NCBI GenBank assembly: GCA_965214325.1
Contig: CBDCBG010000006.1
Span: 124,001-188,000, forward strand
DNA from: JAJEFO01 sp965214325
Lineage (GTDB): Bacteria; Pseudomonadota; Alphaproteobacteria; Rhodobacterales; Rhodobacteraceae
Reading direction: 5' to 3'
Length of the DNA stretch: 64,000 bases
A model generated the notes under the pieces. That model was not told the DNA's origin, did not search any database, and saw only the letters and a program-made list of their open reading frames with translations. This document shows, piece after piece, positions 37,968 through 45,884 of the stretch; position 1 is the first letter of the stretch; each line of letters starts with the position of its first letter. A program made the position numbers and the translations under genes.

Positions 37968-38615
37968 ATGAACGACGATCCGGATTTCCGGGCGCCCCGG
38001 ACATGCCTGCGGGAACCCGTCCCCGAAATCTTCCATGCCGCGGAGCTTCCGGGCCGGGCCGTGGACGCGCATCTGGTCGGCGACCGCACCCGGTCCGCAC
38101 GGCTCATTGCCGAGGCCGACATGCCGGAGGTCAGGGAATGGGTCGAATCCCTGTGGGGAAGCACGTCCCGCGACATCCATCGCGTCCGGGAAGCGAAGGG
38201 AGCGCCCCCGACGCTCGACAAGGGCGACCGGGATCCGAGACGCCGCGCCACACGGGAGCAGGAAAGGGCGCTGATCGAGCGCGACGGCTTCCAGTGCAGG
38301 TTCTGCGGCATTCCGGTCGTGCGCAAGGAAATCAGGAGCGCCATGCATCGCGAATACCCGGAAGCGCTGCCCTGGGGCGGCGGGAATCAGGAGCAGCATG
38401 CCGCATTCCAGTGCCTGTGGCTGCAGTTCGACCACGTGCTCCCGCACAGCCGCGGCGGGCTCACCGACCTCGACAACCTTGTCGTCACCTGCGGGCCCTG
38501 CAATTTCGGGCGAGCGGAACGGACGCTCGAGGAAGTTGGATTGACCGACCCCCGCAGCCGTCCGCCCGGGCAGGCCGGGTGGGATGGACTGGAACGCTTC
38601 CTGGCACTTGATTGA
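37968..38615 (+). CDS. HNH endonuclease-like protein
   Basis: This 215-residue protein starts at ATG 37968 after GAGGAG. The C-terminal half has the HNH layout: CRFCGIPV, then LQFDHVLPHSRGGLTDLDN, then VTCGPCNFGR. Two Cys pairs bind the structural zinc and DHV/N/N supply the active site. The N-terminal 100 residues are unrecognised. It follows the autotransporter by 255 bases on the same strand. It may belong to a restriction or mobile-element module, but no partner is visible. Confidence 0.82.
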   Translation: MNDDPDFRAPRTCLREPVPEIFHAAELPGRAVDAHLVGDRTRSARLIAEADMPEVREWVESLWGSTSRDIHRVREAKGAPPTLDKGDRDPRRRATREQERALIERDGFQCRFCGIPVVRKEIRSAMHREYPEALPWGGGNQEQHAAFQCLWLQFDHVLPHSRGGLTDLDNLVVTCGPCNFGRAERTLEEVGLTDPRSRPPGQAGWDGLERFLALD

Positions 38616-38782
38616 TCGAGGCCGGCGACCGGATGCCTCGCTCGCGGCAGCTCTCCCCTCTCCGCTGAGCCGAAGGATTCCGGTACGGTTCGCGACGAGC
38701 GATCAGGGTTTGCCCGTCAGCAACAAGCCGGCCGGAAACGGCCTTCTCGCACCAGGCCCCATCGGAAGGTTTGTACGTAGGA

Positions 38783-39081
38783 TTACTCTAAGGAGGAACT
38801 TTCCACGAACGTTTTCCGCTGGCTGGTTTCACTGATGATCTTGTAGGCTGTTGATCTGCCTATTCCGAGATGTTTTGCGGCCTGTGAGACGGATTTCCCG
38901 GCTTCGTCGAGATCTTGGTGGGCTGAGATCGTTTCGGGTTGCAGCGGCGGGCGACCGGGGTTTCGCCCATGCTTCCGAGCTGTCGCCTACTTGCCCGACT
39001 TTCGTGCGCTCAGATGTCAGCCGGCGCTCGAAATGCGCAATGGCGCCGAAAACATGGAACACCAGCTTGCCAAATTTCACG
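38783..39081 (-). pseudogene. Serine recombinase, C-terminal remnant (second type)
   Basis: The minus strand shows GKLVFHVFGAIAHFERRLTS, the end of a resolvase catalytic domain. After a frameshift the helix-turn-helix end follows, with GRNPGRPPLQPETI and GIGRSTAYKIISETS, stopping at 38783. It differs in sequence from the remnant at 30.9 kb. The N-terminal catalytic half is missing. Confidence 0.8.
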
Positions 39082-39358
39082 AAGGTAGCCCCCGCCCGCG
39101 CGCGGCAAGCCCTGTCGCGAAAGTAAACGGTGCTTGCGGCGGCGGTTCAGAGGATGTGATCTGTCATCAGGTCGGTGCAGTCGAGGTCGGAGTTGCAATG
39201 GCGTGCCCAGTCACCCGCATGGTAGCGTGGCCCGAACCATGATCGGCGTCTGTCACTGATGGCGCGGGCCCTGTCCGTGACCTCGTTCAAGAGACTGAGA
39301 TTCAGCCGTGGTTCCTCTCCGGCCCGTGTGAAGCGAGGCGAGAAGAGGAGTGAACCGC

Positions 39359-39464
39359 ATGCCACGCAAGCGAAGAGGGAAGGCCGAGAGCCTGGAGGTC
39401 GTGACCCGGGACTGCGCCGGGATCGACATCGGCAAGGACACGCATTACGTCGCGGTGGTCCACC
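39359..39464 (+). pseudogene. IS110-family transposase, N-terminal fragment
   Basis: MPRKRRGKAESLEVVTRDC followed by AGIDIGKDTHYVAVV is the start of an IS110/IS1111 DEDD transposase. The frame is cut after about 35 codons and unrelated sequence follows. The preceding 230 bases look like the element's untranslated end. Confidence 0.75.
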
Positions 39465-39820
39465 AAAGTTCATATGGAATCGCAGGGCGAAGAACTGAGC
39501 ATCTGCGACATTTGGTCTTGCGGCCGTTCGATTTGCGTCTCGTTCTTGACGGGTCAGGCAGTGACGCTGGAAGACGTGGCTTCGTCAGTTGAGCTTCTTG
39601 AAGCTCCAATTCGGTCGGCCTCACAGACGTTTGGCGGTATTGGCGGTTCGGTCTACGGGACGCAGAGCGGTTTTGAGAGAGTGCGGATTGTGGGCGGCAG
39701 GTATGGCCCGGCGGCGGGATTTCCCTGCCCCAGGCACCGGAAATCCGGGCCGGATGCGGCTGAAGTCCCTCGGGTACGGAGCGTAGTCAGGCTCTCTCGA
39801 CAGTGCAAGCCCCGCGCAGT

Positions 39821-39886
39821 GACGTGATCGGCCCGCCGGGCGAAGCGAGGGCGGAGCCCGAACGAGGCCGGCGGGCCGATCACGTC
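39821..39886. repeat. Perfect 19-bp inverted repeat downstream of the IS30 transposase
   Basis: GACGTGATCGGCCCGCCGG and its exact complement are separated by 28 bases, just 3' of the transposase stop on the minus strand. It would form a strong hairpin and may block read-through into or out of the element. Confidence 0.75.
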
Positions 39887-39936
39887 GCTTTCCCCCTCGG
39901 ACCGGTCCCCTGAAGGACGGTCCGGGACGGTTTCCG

Positions 39937-40902
39937 TCAGGGAGGCCGCGCCTTCCGGAACGCCTCCTCCGGCGTCAGGTAGCCCAGCGCCTTCCTCGGA
40001 CGCGCGTTCAGCCGGTCCTGAACCGCCTTCACCTGTGCGTCGGTGACCTGGCGGAAGTCCGTCCATTTCGGAAAATACTGACGCACGAGACCGTTCGTGT
40101 GCTCGTTCAGGCCGCGCTCCCAGGAATGGTACGGCGTGGCGAAAAAGAACCCTGCACCGAGCGCCTGAGCCACCTGGGCGTGACCCGCGAACTCCTTCCC
40201 GTTGTCCGCCGTGATCGTGTGGACCAGCGCGTGCAGCGGCAGCAGCATTCCGAGCATCGCGTTGCCGACCGCGTCCGCCGTCTTCCGGCCGACCAACGCC
40301 AGAAGCGTGTATTTCGACGCTCGGTCCACCAGCGACACCAGCGCGCCGCCGTGGCCCTTCCCGATGATCGTGTCCGCCTCCCAGTCGCCGACCCGCCCCT
40401 TCGCCTCCGCCACCGCCGGACGCTCGGAGATGTCCACGCGGCCCGGGATGTGCCCGCGCCCCGCATGACGTCCCCCTTTCCAGTTCGGCCGCTTTCCCCG
40501 GCGGCGCAGGAGCAGGTAGAGCTGGCCACCAGCCTTCCGATCGGCGCGGACGTGCCGGCAGGTCCACTGCCGCCCCGCCATCGGGACGCCCTCCTTCCTG
40601 AGACGGCCGGCGATCTGCTCGGGGCTCCAGCCGTCGGCCAGCCTGTCCTCCACCAGCCGCCACCGCTCCGGCGTCATCTTCCTGGCAACCGACGAGGCCG
40701 CGCTGCGCCGTGCCGAAGCCTTCCCCTGCGCCTGCCTGTGCCGATAGCCGCGGCCGCCGCCGTTCCGACGCACCTCGCGCCAGACCGTCGTCCGGTCGCG
40801 GCCCAGCTGCCGCGCGATCGCTGGTTCAGAAAGCCCGCTTTTCCTCAGCGCGCAAATCTGGCACCGTTCCTCCTGGGTCAGATGGTGGTAGCCCTTTGGC
40901 AT
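39937..40902 (-). CDS. IS30-family transposase
   Basis: This 321-residue protein has the IS30 N-terminal helix-turn-helix (YHHLTQEERCQICALRKSG, then SEPAIARQLGRDRTTVWREV). The DDE domain shows GDWEADTIIGKGHGGALVS, TITADNGKEFAGH and the glutamate in YHSWERGLNEHTNGLVRQY. The start at 40902 (MPKGYHH) gives the usual family length. It looks intact. Confidence 0.93.
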   Translation of the reverse strand: MPKGYHHLTQEERCQICALRKSGLSEPAIARQLGRDRTTVWREVRRNGGGRGYRHRQAQGKASARRSAASSVARKMTPERWRLVEDRLADGWSPEQIAGRLRKEGVPMAGRQWTCRHVRADRKAGGQLYLLLRRRGKRPNWKGGRHAGRGHIPGRVDISERPAVAEAKGRVGDWEADTIIGKGHGGALVSLVDRASKYTLLALVGRKTADAVGNAMLGMLLPLHALVHTITADNGKEFAGHAQVAQALGAGFFFATPYHSWERGLNEHTNGLVRQYFPKWTDFRQVTDAQVKAVQDRLNARPRKALGYLTPEEAFRKARPP

Positions 40903-40977
40903 GGCGGTCTCCTGGTGTCGCAACCGGGACTGTCGCCGCCATCTGGCCAACTTGCAACATCCTGTGCCGAAAAAACA

Positions 40978-41493
40978 GGCACCCACTACCTCTGGTGTTG
41001 CACTTCAGAGTGGAACGGGGGCGATGATTCTGTCGAAGGCTTTGGGTTTTGGGGTGATCACGGGTTCGCTGCCGTGACCTCCATTGAGGCCACAATCTCC
41101 GGATCAATTGGGGCAACGCGCTTTGAGGATCTGACGTTGATGCAAAACGGCGGAATGGTCATTGGACGCGCAACAGGCAGCAATCCCGCAACAAGCGCGA
41201 CATGGCGCGGAATCGCTCAATCCTATGATGCCAACGGGCAGACAGGGAGCGGAACAGCAACGCTCAAGACCAATCTGTCCACTCGCCCAACGGTCGATGC
41301 AAACGTCAGGATAGGCGGCACCCGGATCGGGTCGTCTGCCTGGTCGAGCATCCCGCTTCCCGGGGGCCGGTTCGAGACCCGAAGCGGATTCGATGACCGA
41401 ATTATCGGGAACTTTCATGGCCGGAACCACGAAGAGGCCTGGCGTACGTTCGATACCAGTGACTGGTCAGGCGTCTTCGGCGCGAAGAGGTAG
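40978..41493 (+). pseudogene. TbpB-like surface lipoprotein, C-terminal fragment
   Basis: From the IS30 edge the frame reads GFWGDHGFAAVTS, then SATWRGIAQSYDANGQT, SGTATLKTN and a tail IIGNFHGRNHEEAWRTFDTS ending VFGAKR. This is the C-terminal barrel of the transferrin-binding-protein-like proteins found in many alphaproteobacteria. No start exists. The plus-strand sequence at 39474-39690 (SASQTFGGIGGSVYG) may be its N-terminal half on the other side of the IS30 element, but that link is uncertain. Confidence 0.6.
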
Positions 41494-42513
41494 CCTTGCC
41501 CTTGAAGCGGCCCTGGCGGTCAGGACGAAAGACGGATTCGGTTCAAGGCCTTGCGCCCGAAGCCGGCCCGGTGTCGGCGATCAGGTTCTTGATCGAATCC
41601 GCTTGCTTGCCAGCTCCACCGCGGCAACCACCGCCCTGATGTCGATGATGTGCTTCTCGCCCCGGTCTGCACGTCGTCCGATTCGCAATGCGGGCAGTGA
41701 AGGAATGGCGCGGGGCAAGAACCGTGGACGTGACCGTATGCGGCCCCACGAGGCGGGCGTGACCCGCCTTTCCCGACGCCGGCCTGTGAAGCCGCGCACG
41801 GAATCGCGAGCCGCCGCCTACCGCCCCATGTCGATCTCGGCGCCCATGCAGCGCGACCTGTCGGGGCTCCTGGACCGTTCCAGTTCCCGTTCCCGCTGGC
41901 GGGCCGCCCGTTCGCGCTCGATCCTGATCCCGTACGCCGCCTCGGCCCCCTTGCCGTGCCAGCGGTTGGCGGAGCGGTGCGAGCCGTCGTTCCGTGCGAG
42001 ATACTCGTGCAGGAAGTAGCTGAAGGCCTGCCCGGCGCTCGTGAGGGGGCGCGGGCCGGACAGCATCAGACGGCCTCGACGGCGGGCAGGGCGGGAGGCG
42101 GGAACCCGGTCACGGTGCGCCGGAGTTTCTTCGGGCCGGAGACTGGTGGCTTTCCGTCTGTCCCATGATCGATCCGTTCCACGAAGTTCCGTCCGTTGTC
42201 AACGCAACCGAATGACGGGCGAATGACGGGAAGCGAGGTTCGCAACTCGCGGGCTCCGGGCCTGCGCGAACGCAGGCGATTGATGCGGAGCCTTCGGCAC
42301 CCGCCGCCGATTCGTGCAGTGAAGAAAGGCCGACGATTTCCTGTCCGGTCTCCTGAGCCGGCTTGACGCCCCGCCTCGCATCTTTCCGCCGAATCTACGA
42401 AATCCACCCGCACCACCCCACTTCCAGTCCGAAATGCAACGCTGGGTATTGACGGCGAGCAGGTGGCCGAGACTGGCAGCGCCGGAAAACTCTGCGGCAA
42501 GCCAAATTCAGGC
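41494..42513. other. Degenerate accessory DNA before the CRISPR locus
   Basis: Apart from the relaxase fragment at 41818-42066 I see no gene. Several short minus-strand frames show fragments of plausible protein (for example KHIIDIRAVVAAVE) without starts, consistent with decayed mobile-element sequence. Confidence 0.4.
41818..42066 (-). pseudogene. MobF relaxase, N-terminal fragment (paralogue of the gene at 16-24 kb)
   Basis: The 82-residue ORF begins MLSGPRPLTSAGQAFSYFLHEYL and continues HRSANRWHGKGA. It parallels the first 39 residues of the intact relaxase (MLSGPRQLASAEVAYSYFLH). After residue 40 it diverges into charged low-complexity sequence and stops. The catalytic tyrosine region is present but the HxH triad and helicase are gone. 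Confidence 0.85.
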
Positions 42514-42636
42514 ATGGCTCCGGCACGGGCGGAACAGGATTGCACCACAGCGACCAAGGAACTAGACGCATGGATTGAGGGGCTGTTCGACGCAGAGCCG
42601 ATTCCAGCCGTGTCCGACCCGCGTCGGATGCACTGA
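42514..42636 (+). CDS. Small hypothetical ORF just upstream of cas3
   Basis: The ATG at 42514 opens 40 codons (TKELDAWIEGLFDAEPIP in the middle), ending 15 bases before the cas3 start. The frame stays open upstream as far as about 42410 without a start, so it may be the tail of a broken gene. No family recognised and no ribosome site. Confidence 0.25.
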   Translation: MAPARAEQDCTTATKELDAWIEGLFDAEPIPAVSDPRRMH

Positions 42637-42650
42637 CAGGAGAGCGGATC

Positions 42651-44840
42651 TTGGACCTTTATGCCCATTCGATTCCGGGCGTCGAATGTTCGCGATGGGA
42701 ATCGCTTATCGACCATCTAAACGCGGTCGGCGTTTCAGCGGGCCGGAATGCAGGTTCCTTTGGCTCCGGAACCTGGGGAGAAATGGCTGGGCTTCTTCAT
42801 GACATCGGGAAGGCAAAGCCCGAATTTCAGGCCAGGATACGCGGACGGAAAGTCCCGGTTTCGCATAGCGGAGAAGGCGCGCGCCATGCTGAAAGCCATT
42901 GCGGCGGTTTGGGGAGGCTTCTGGCTTTCTGCATCGCCGGGCATCATTCGGGCCTGCCTAACGGCGCAGTCCGACCAGAAAGCGGTCGTCCGCCGACGAC
43001 TCTGGCAAGACGCATTGAGGAAAGCGAGGACATAGGCCTTCCTGACGGAATCAGCCTGCCGCAGCTGGAAATACCCGGTCCCCTGAAAGACATGAATGGC
43101 GGTGCTCTGTTCGAATTCCAGCTTTTTACACGGATGCTGTTTTCTGCGCTTGTCGATGCCGATTTCATGGAAACGGAACGTTTCTACTCGCCCGATGCAC
43201 CGCGGAAATGCACCGCAGACCTCTCATCCCTCAGAGCCGCGCTTGCCGAACGTCTTGACGCCTTTCCCACGCCTCAAACGGAGGTGAATCTGCTTCGCGC
43301 GGAAATTCTTGAGGCGGCGGGCCGCTGCGCAACGCTTGAACCCGGATTTTTTTCGCTGACTGTGCCAACAGGCGGGGGGAAAACCCTGTCATCGCTTCGC
43401 TTTGCCTTGGATCATGCGGTAATGCACAATCTGCGGAGAGTCATCTTCGTCGCTCCGTTCTCCGCCATCATCGAGCAGACGGCGGATGTCTTCCGGGACG
43501 CCCTGAAGGATGAGGACGCCGTTCTTGAACACCACTCCTCGTTCGATGCTTCGAAGCACGCCAACGATGAAACCCGGGCCGAGCGCATGAAGCTGGCGGC
43601 ACAGAACTGGGACCGTCCTGTGGTGGTGACGACAGCCGTTCAGTTCTTCGAAAGCCTCTTCGGCAACCGAACCCAGAAGTGCCGCAAACTGCACAACATT
43701 GCGCGGTCCGCAATTGTCCTGGACGAGGCGCAGACGCTGCCTGTGTCCTTTCTGCGTCCGTGTCTTGCGGTCCTAAAGGAGCTGGTGCGCGGATACGGGT
43801 GTTCGGTGGTGCTTTGCACCGCGACCCAGCCAGCGATCCGGGAAACCGACGGCTTGCACGCCAAAGAGGCCATCCCCGAAAGCGCGACCCGGGAAATCGC
43901 GCCCGATCCGCAATCACTCCATCAGCGGCTGAAGCGGGTCGAGGTGCACTTTGCCGGGTCGCTTGACAATGCGACCCTGGCTGCAAACGTGGAGAACCGA
44001 AGTGCACTGGTGATCGTCAACAACAAACGGCACGCGCGGGCGGTTCATGATCTGTTGGGTGCGGGAAACGCGCTGCATCTCAGCACCAACATGACACCCC
44101 GCCACCGGCGCGACGTCTTGGCGCGGATCAAGCGAGGGTTTGACGGTCCGGTAATCTCGACCGCCTTGGTGGAAGCCGGCGTCGACCTGGACTTTCCATG
44201 TGTTTGGCGCGTCGTGGCGGGACTGGATTCAATCGTCCAGGCCGCCGGGCGTTGCAACCGTGAAGGTGCGCTGGACGGGCTGGGCCAGGTTCACGTTTTC
44301 GAGCCCGAGGACGGGTTTCCGCCACCCCCCGAGTTGAAGCTCAACGCCGACATTGCCCGCGACGTCCTGCAGAAGCATGCCGAAGACCCGCTATGCCCTG
44401 ACGCTGTCCGGACCTACTTTCAACGCCTGTACTGGGATCGCGATGCCGATCTGGACAGCCGCGGAATTCTCAAGAAGATTGAGGACAGCGGGAACAGGTT
44501 TCATTTTCCCTTCGCCGATATCGCCGTGCAATTCCGCCTGATCGATGAGGAAACCCGGTCGCTCATCATCGGCACCGGGGACTACGGTCTGGATGCCGAG
44601 TCGAGGCAGTTGCTGGAACATGGCGACTACGCTGGGTCCATCGCCCGGAAAGTGCAGCCGTTCACCGTATCGGTTGCGCCGCGCCTCGTTGACGAGCTGA
44701 TCAGGCTGGGGGCCGCGCACAAGGTGCGCCCGGACGCGTTCGACGACCAGTTCGTTGTCCTGGACAACCCCCGACTCTACGACGAGGCTGCGGGGTTTGC
44801 GATGGAGAATCCGGAGGACCTCGGGATGTTGGTGGTTTGA
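42651..44840 (+). CDS. cas3: Cas3 HD nuclease-helicase, type I-C
   Basis: This 729-residue protein has an N-terminal HD nuclease (LLHDIGKAKPEFQ, GEGARHAE, IAGHHSG). An SF2 helicase follows, with Walker A TVPTGGGKT, motif II VLDEAQTLP, CTATQPA and motif VI QAAGRCNREG. It degrades DNA marked by Cascade. AGGAG lies six bases before a TTG at 42651, which is taken as the start. An unusual 387-bp gap follows before cas5c. Confidence 0.95.
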   Translation: MDLYAHSIPGVECSRWESLIDHLNAVGVSAGRNAGSFGSGTWGEMAGLLHDIGKAKPEFQARIRGRKVPVSHSGEGARHAESHCGGLGRLLAFCIAGHHSGLPNGAVRPESGRPPTTLARRIEESEDIGLPDGISLPQLEIPGPLKDMNGGALFEFQLFTRMLFSALVDADFMETERFYSPDAPRKCTADLSSLRAALAERLDAFPTPQTEVNLLRAEILEAAGRCATLEPGFFSLTVPTGGGKTLSSLRFALDHAVMHNLRRVIFVAPFSAIIEQTADVFRDALKDEDAVLEHHSSFDASKHANDETRAERMKLAAQNWDRPVVVTTAVQFFESLFGNRTQKCRKLHNIARSAIVLDEAQTLPVSFLRPCLAVLKELVRGYGCSVVLCTATQPAIRETDGLHAKEAIPESATREIAPDPQSLHQRLKRVEVHFAGSLDNATLAANVENRSALVIVNNKRHARAVHDLLGAGNALHLSTNMTPRHRRDVLARIKRGFDGPVISTALVEAGVDLDFPCVWRVVAGLDSIVQAAGRCNREGALDGLGQVHVFEPEDGFPPPPELKLNADIARDVLQKHAEDPLCPDAVRTYFQRLYWDRDADLDSRGILKKIEDSGNRFHFPFADIAVQFRLIDEETRSLIIGTGDYGLDAESRQLLEHGDYAGSIARKVQPFTVSVAPRLVDELIRLGAAHKVRPDAFDDQFVVLDNPRLYDEAAGFAMENPEDLGMLVV

Positions 44841-44963
44841 GAGCCTGACACAATGGTCCAGCCTATGCACAACTTGTTGTTCATGCACAACATATTGTCA
44901 TTGCACCCGCTCTTTCGAGTTGATCCCAGCACATGGCATCTTGATTCAACTTCAAAAAAATAA

Positions 44964-44980
44964 AGCTCTGCACTATTGAA
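44964..44980 (-). promoter_or_regulatory. Protospacer-like target of the pseudo-spacer, with TTC PAM
   Basis: On the minus strand, TTC is followed by AATAGTGCAGAGCT. The pseudo-spacer at 45157 begins AATAGGGCAGAACT. Twelve of 14 bases agree and the mismatches are exactly at positions 6 and 12, which Cascade guides leave unpaired. TTC is the usual type I-C PAM. The PAM overlaps the presumed -35 of the cas promoter. Confidence 0.8.
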
Positions 44981-45002
44981 AATATATCAAGCATGTCATA
45001 AA
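44976..45002 (+). promoter_or_regulatory. Candidate promoter of the cas5c operon
   Basis: TTGAAA (44976-44981) and CATAAA (44997-45002), 15 bases apart, lie in an AT-rich patch otherwise absent from this GC-rich region. The patch is upstream of the small ORF, the repeat-like RNA and cas5c. The -35 hexamer overlaps the PAM and seed of the target site. Confidence 0.5.
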
Positions 45003-45031
45003 TGCCAATGAACGCAATGACGGAGCCTGCG

Positions 45032-45121
45032 ATGAAAGTGCCAAAGGAACCCCCTTCGTGGATCGCCCTGTTGGAGACGGGCCTGCGCTTGCGTGTCGCA
45101 CTCGTCACCTTGTTGCGTTGA
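45032..45121 (+). CDS. 29-codon ORF between cas promoter and CRISPR-like RNA (possible leader peptide or toxin)
   Basis: GGAG stands six bases before the ATG at 45032. The peptide begins MKVPKEPPSW and ends RVALVTLLR. It is short, cationic and amphipathic. An in-frame ATG at 45008 would add eight residues but lacks a site. It ends five bases before the degenerate CRISPR repeat. In CreTA modules a toxic small gene lies directly upstream of the CreA RNA that represses its promoter (established for other subtypes), and the layout here is the same. Toxicity is inference; a leader peptide is the alternative. Confidence 0.5.
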   Translation: MKVPKEPPSWIALLETGLRLRVALVTLLR

Positions 45122-45126
45122 CGTGG

Positions 45127-45187
45127 GTCGCCGTGTACCTCGGCGCGGATTGAAACAATAGGGCAGAACTGTTGGCGCGCGAAACCG
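45127..45187 (+). ncRNA. CRISPR-like RNA (CreR/CreA type): degenerate repeat plus pseudo-spacer
   Basis: Positions 45127-45156 form a lone degenerate copy of the array repeat. It has the same GTCGCC start and the same last 12 bases (GCGGATTGAAAC). The stem changes from CGCCCC/GGGGCG to CGCCG/CGGCG, so base pairing is kept while sequence changes. The following pseudo-spacer (from 45157, AATAGGGCAGAAC) matches the cas promoter region with a TTC PAM. It is about 5.5 kb from the array and oriented like the cas genes. It would be cut by Cas5c at the repeat stem base and loaded into Cascade. Short complementarity would allow binding without cleavage by Cas3 (known for CreR/CreA guides). Confidence 0.8.
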
Positions 45188-45209
45188 GGCGAGGCCGAAG
45201 GGCCTCGCC
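45188..45209 (+). terminator. Perfect hairpin bounding the CRISPR-like RNA
   Basis: GGCGAGGCC, GAAG, GGCCTCGCC: nine uninterrupted pairs with a tetraloop. No T-run follows, so it may stabilise the 3' end or stand in for the second repeat rather than terminate fully. Confidence 0.6.
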
Positions 45210-45227
45210 GAACGCTCGGAGCATGAA

Positions 45228-45884
45228 GTGAGCTATGGAGTAAAATTGCACGTATGGGGCGACTACGCCTGTTTCACACGGCCCGAGATGAAGGTCGAGC
45301 GCGTTTCCTATGACGTGATGACGCCTTCCGCGGCGCGTGGCATACTGGAAGCCGTGCATTGGAAACCGGCGATTTGCTGGGTGATAGACCGTATCCACGT
45401 GCTCAATCCCATTCGGTTCGAGAACATTCGCAGGAACGAGGTAGGGGTCAAGATCTCCGCCCGCAACGCCAAGGCCGCCATGACCTCGGGCACGTTGTCC
45501 GGACTGCATGCGAACGTGGATGAATTCCGCCAGCAGCGCGCCACGATGGCCTTGCGGAACGTGGCCTACGTGATCGAGGCGCATTGCGAGATGACCAGGA
45601 CCGCCGGCGACGACACGCCAACAAAGCATCGCGACATCTTCCGCCGCAGGGCGCAGAAAGGCCAGTGCTTTCATCGCCCCGCGCTCGGCCTGCGCGAGTT
45701 CACGGCTGACTTCGACTGGGTCGAGGAAGCGCCGCCATCGGCGCTCACGGGAGCGCGGGACCTGGGGTGGATGCTGTATGACATCGACTTTGCAAATGAT
45801 CGGGCACCGCTGTTCTTTCGAGCCAAAATGGCTGACGGATTGATCGACGTGGCCGCTGCGCGCAAGGCAGGACTGGTCCAATGA
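45228..45884 (+). CDS. cas5c: Cas5c, crRNA-processing subunit of type I-C Cascade
   Basis: This 218-residue protein starts at GTG 45228, with GGAG upstream. SYGVKLHVWGDYACFTRPEM at the N-terminus is the Cas5d/c RAMP start. TKHRDIFRRRAQKG near residues 132-145 contains the Lys-His pair that in characterised Cas5c enzymes cuts the repeat RNA (type I-C lacks Cas6). It caps the 5' tag of the crRNA. The stop overlaps the cas8c ATG by four bases. Confidence 0.95.
   Translation: MSYGVKLHVWGDYACFTRPEMKVERVSYDVMTPSAARGILEAVHWKPAICWVIDRIHVLNPIRFENIRRNEVGVKISARNAKAAMTSGTLSGLHANVDEFRQQRATMALRNVAYVIEAHCEMTRTAGDDTPTKHRDIFRRRAQKGQCFHRPALGLREFTADFDWVEEAPPSALTGARDLGWMLYDIDFANDRAPLFFRAKMADGLIDVAAARKAGLVQ

Larger units (their letters stand above)
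39690..40977 (-). mobile_element. IS30-family insertion (ends approximate)
   Basis: An intact IS30-type transposase lies between the possible start and the clear end of a broken surface-protein gene. I could not define terminal inverted repeats or a target duplication by eye, so both ends are estimates. Confidence 0.55.

Noticed and set aside
39718..39752. GGATTTCC and GGAAATCC inverted repeat considered as the IS30 terminal repeat
   Set aside because: Both arms lie on the same side of the transposase and nothing matching was found beyond the other end.
44881..45108. Minus-strand ORF of 75 codons in the cas3-cas5c gap, partly hydrophobic
   Set aside because: It starts at a GTG without a ribosome site and runs against the promoter and RNA signals. 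The hydrophobic part reflects the AT-rich promoter patch.
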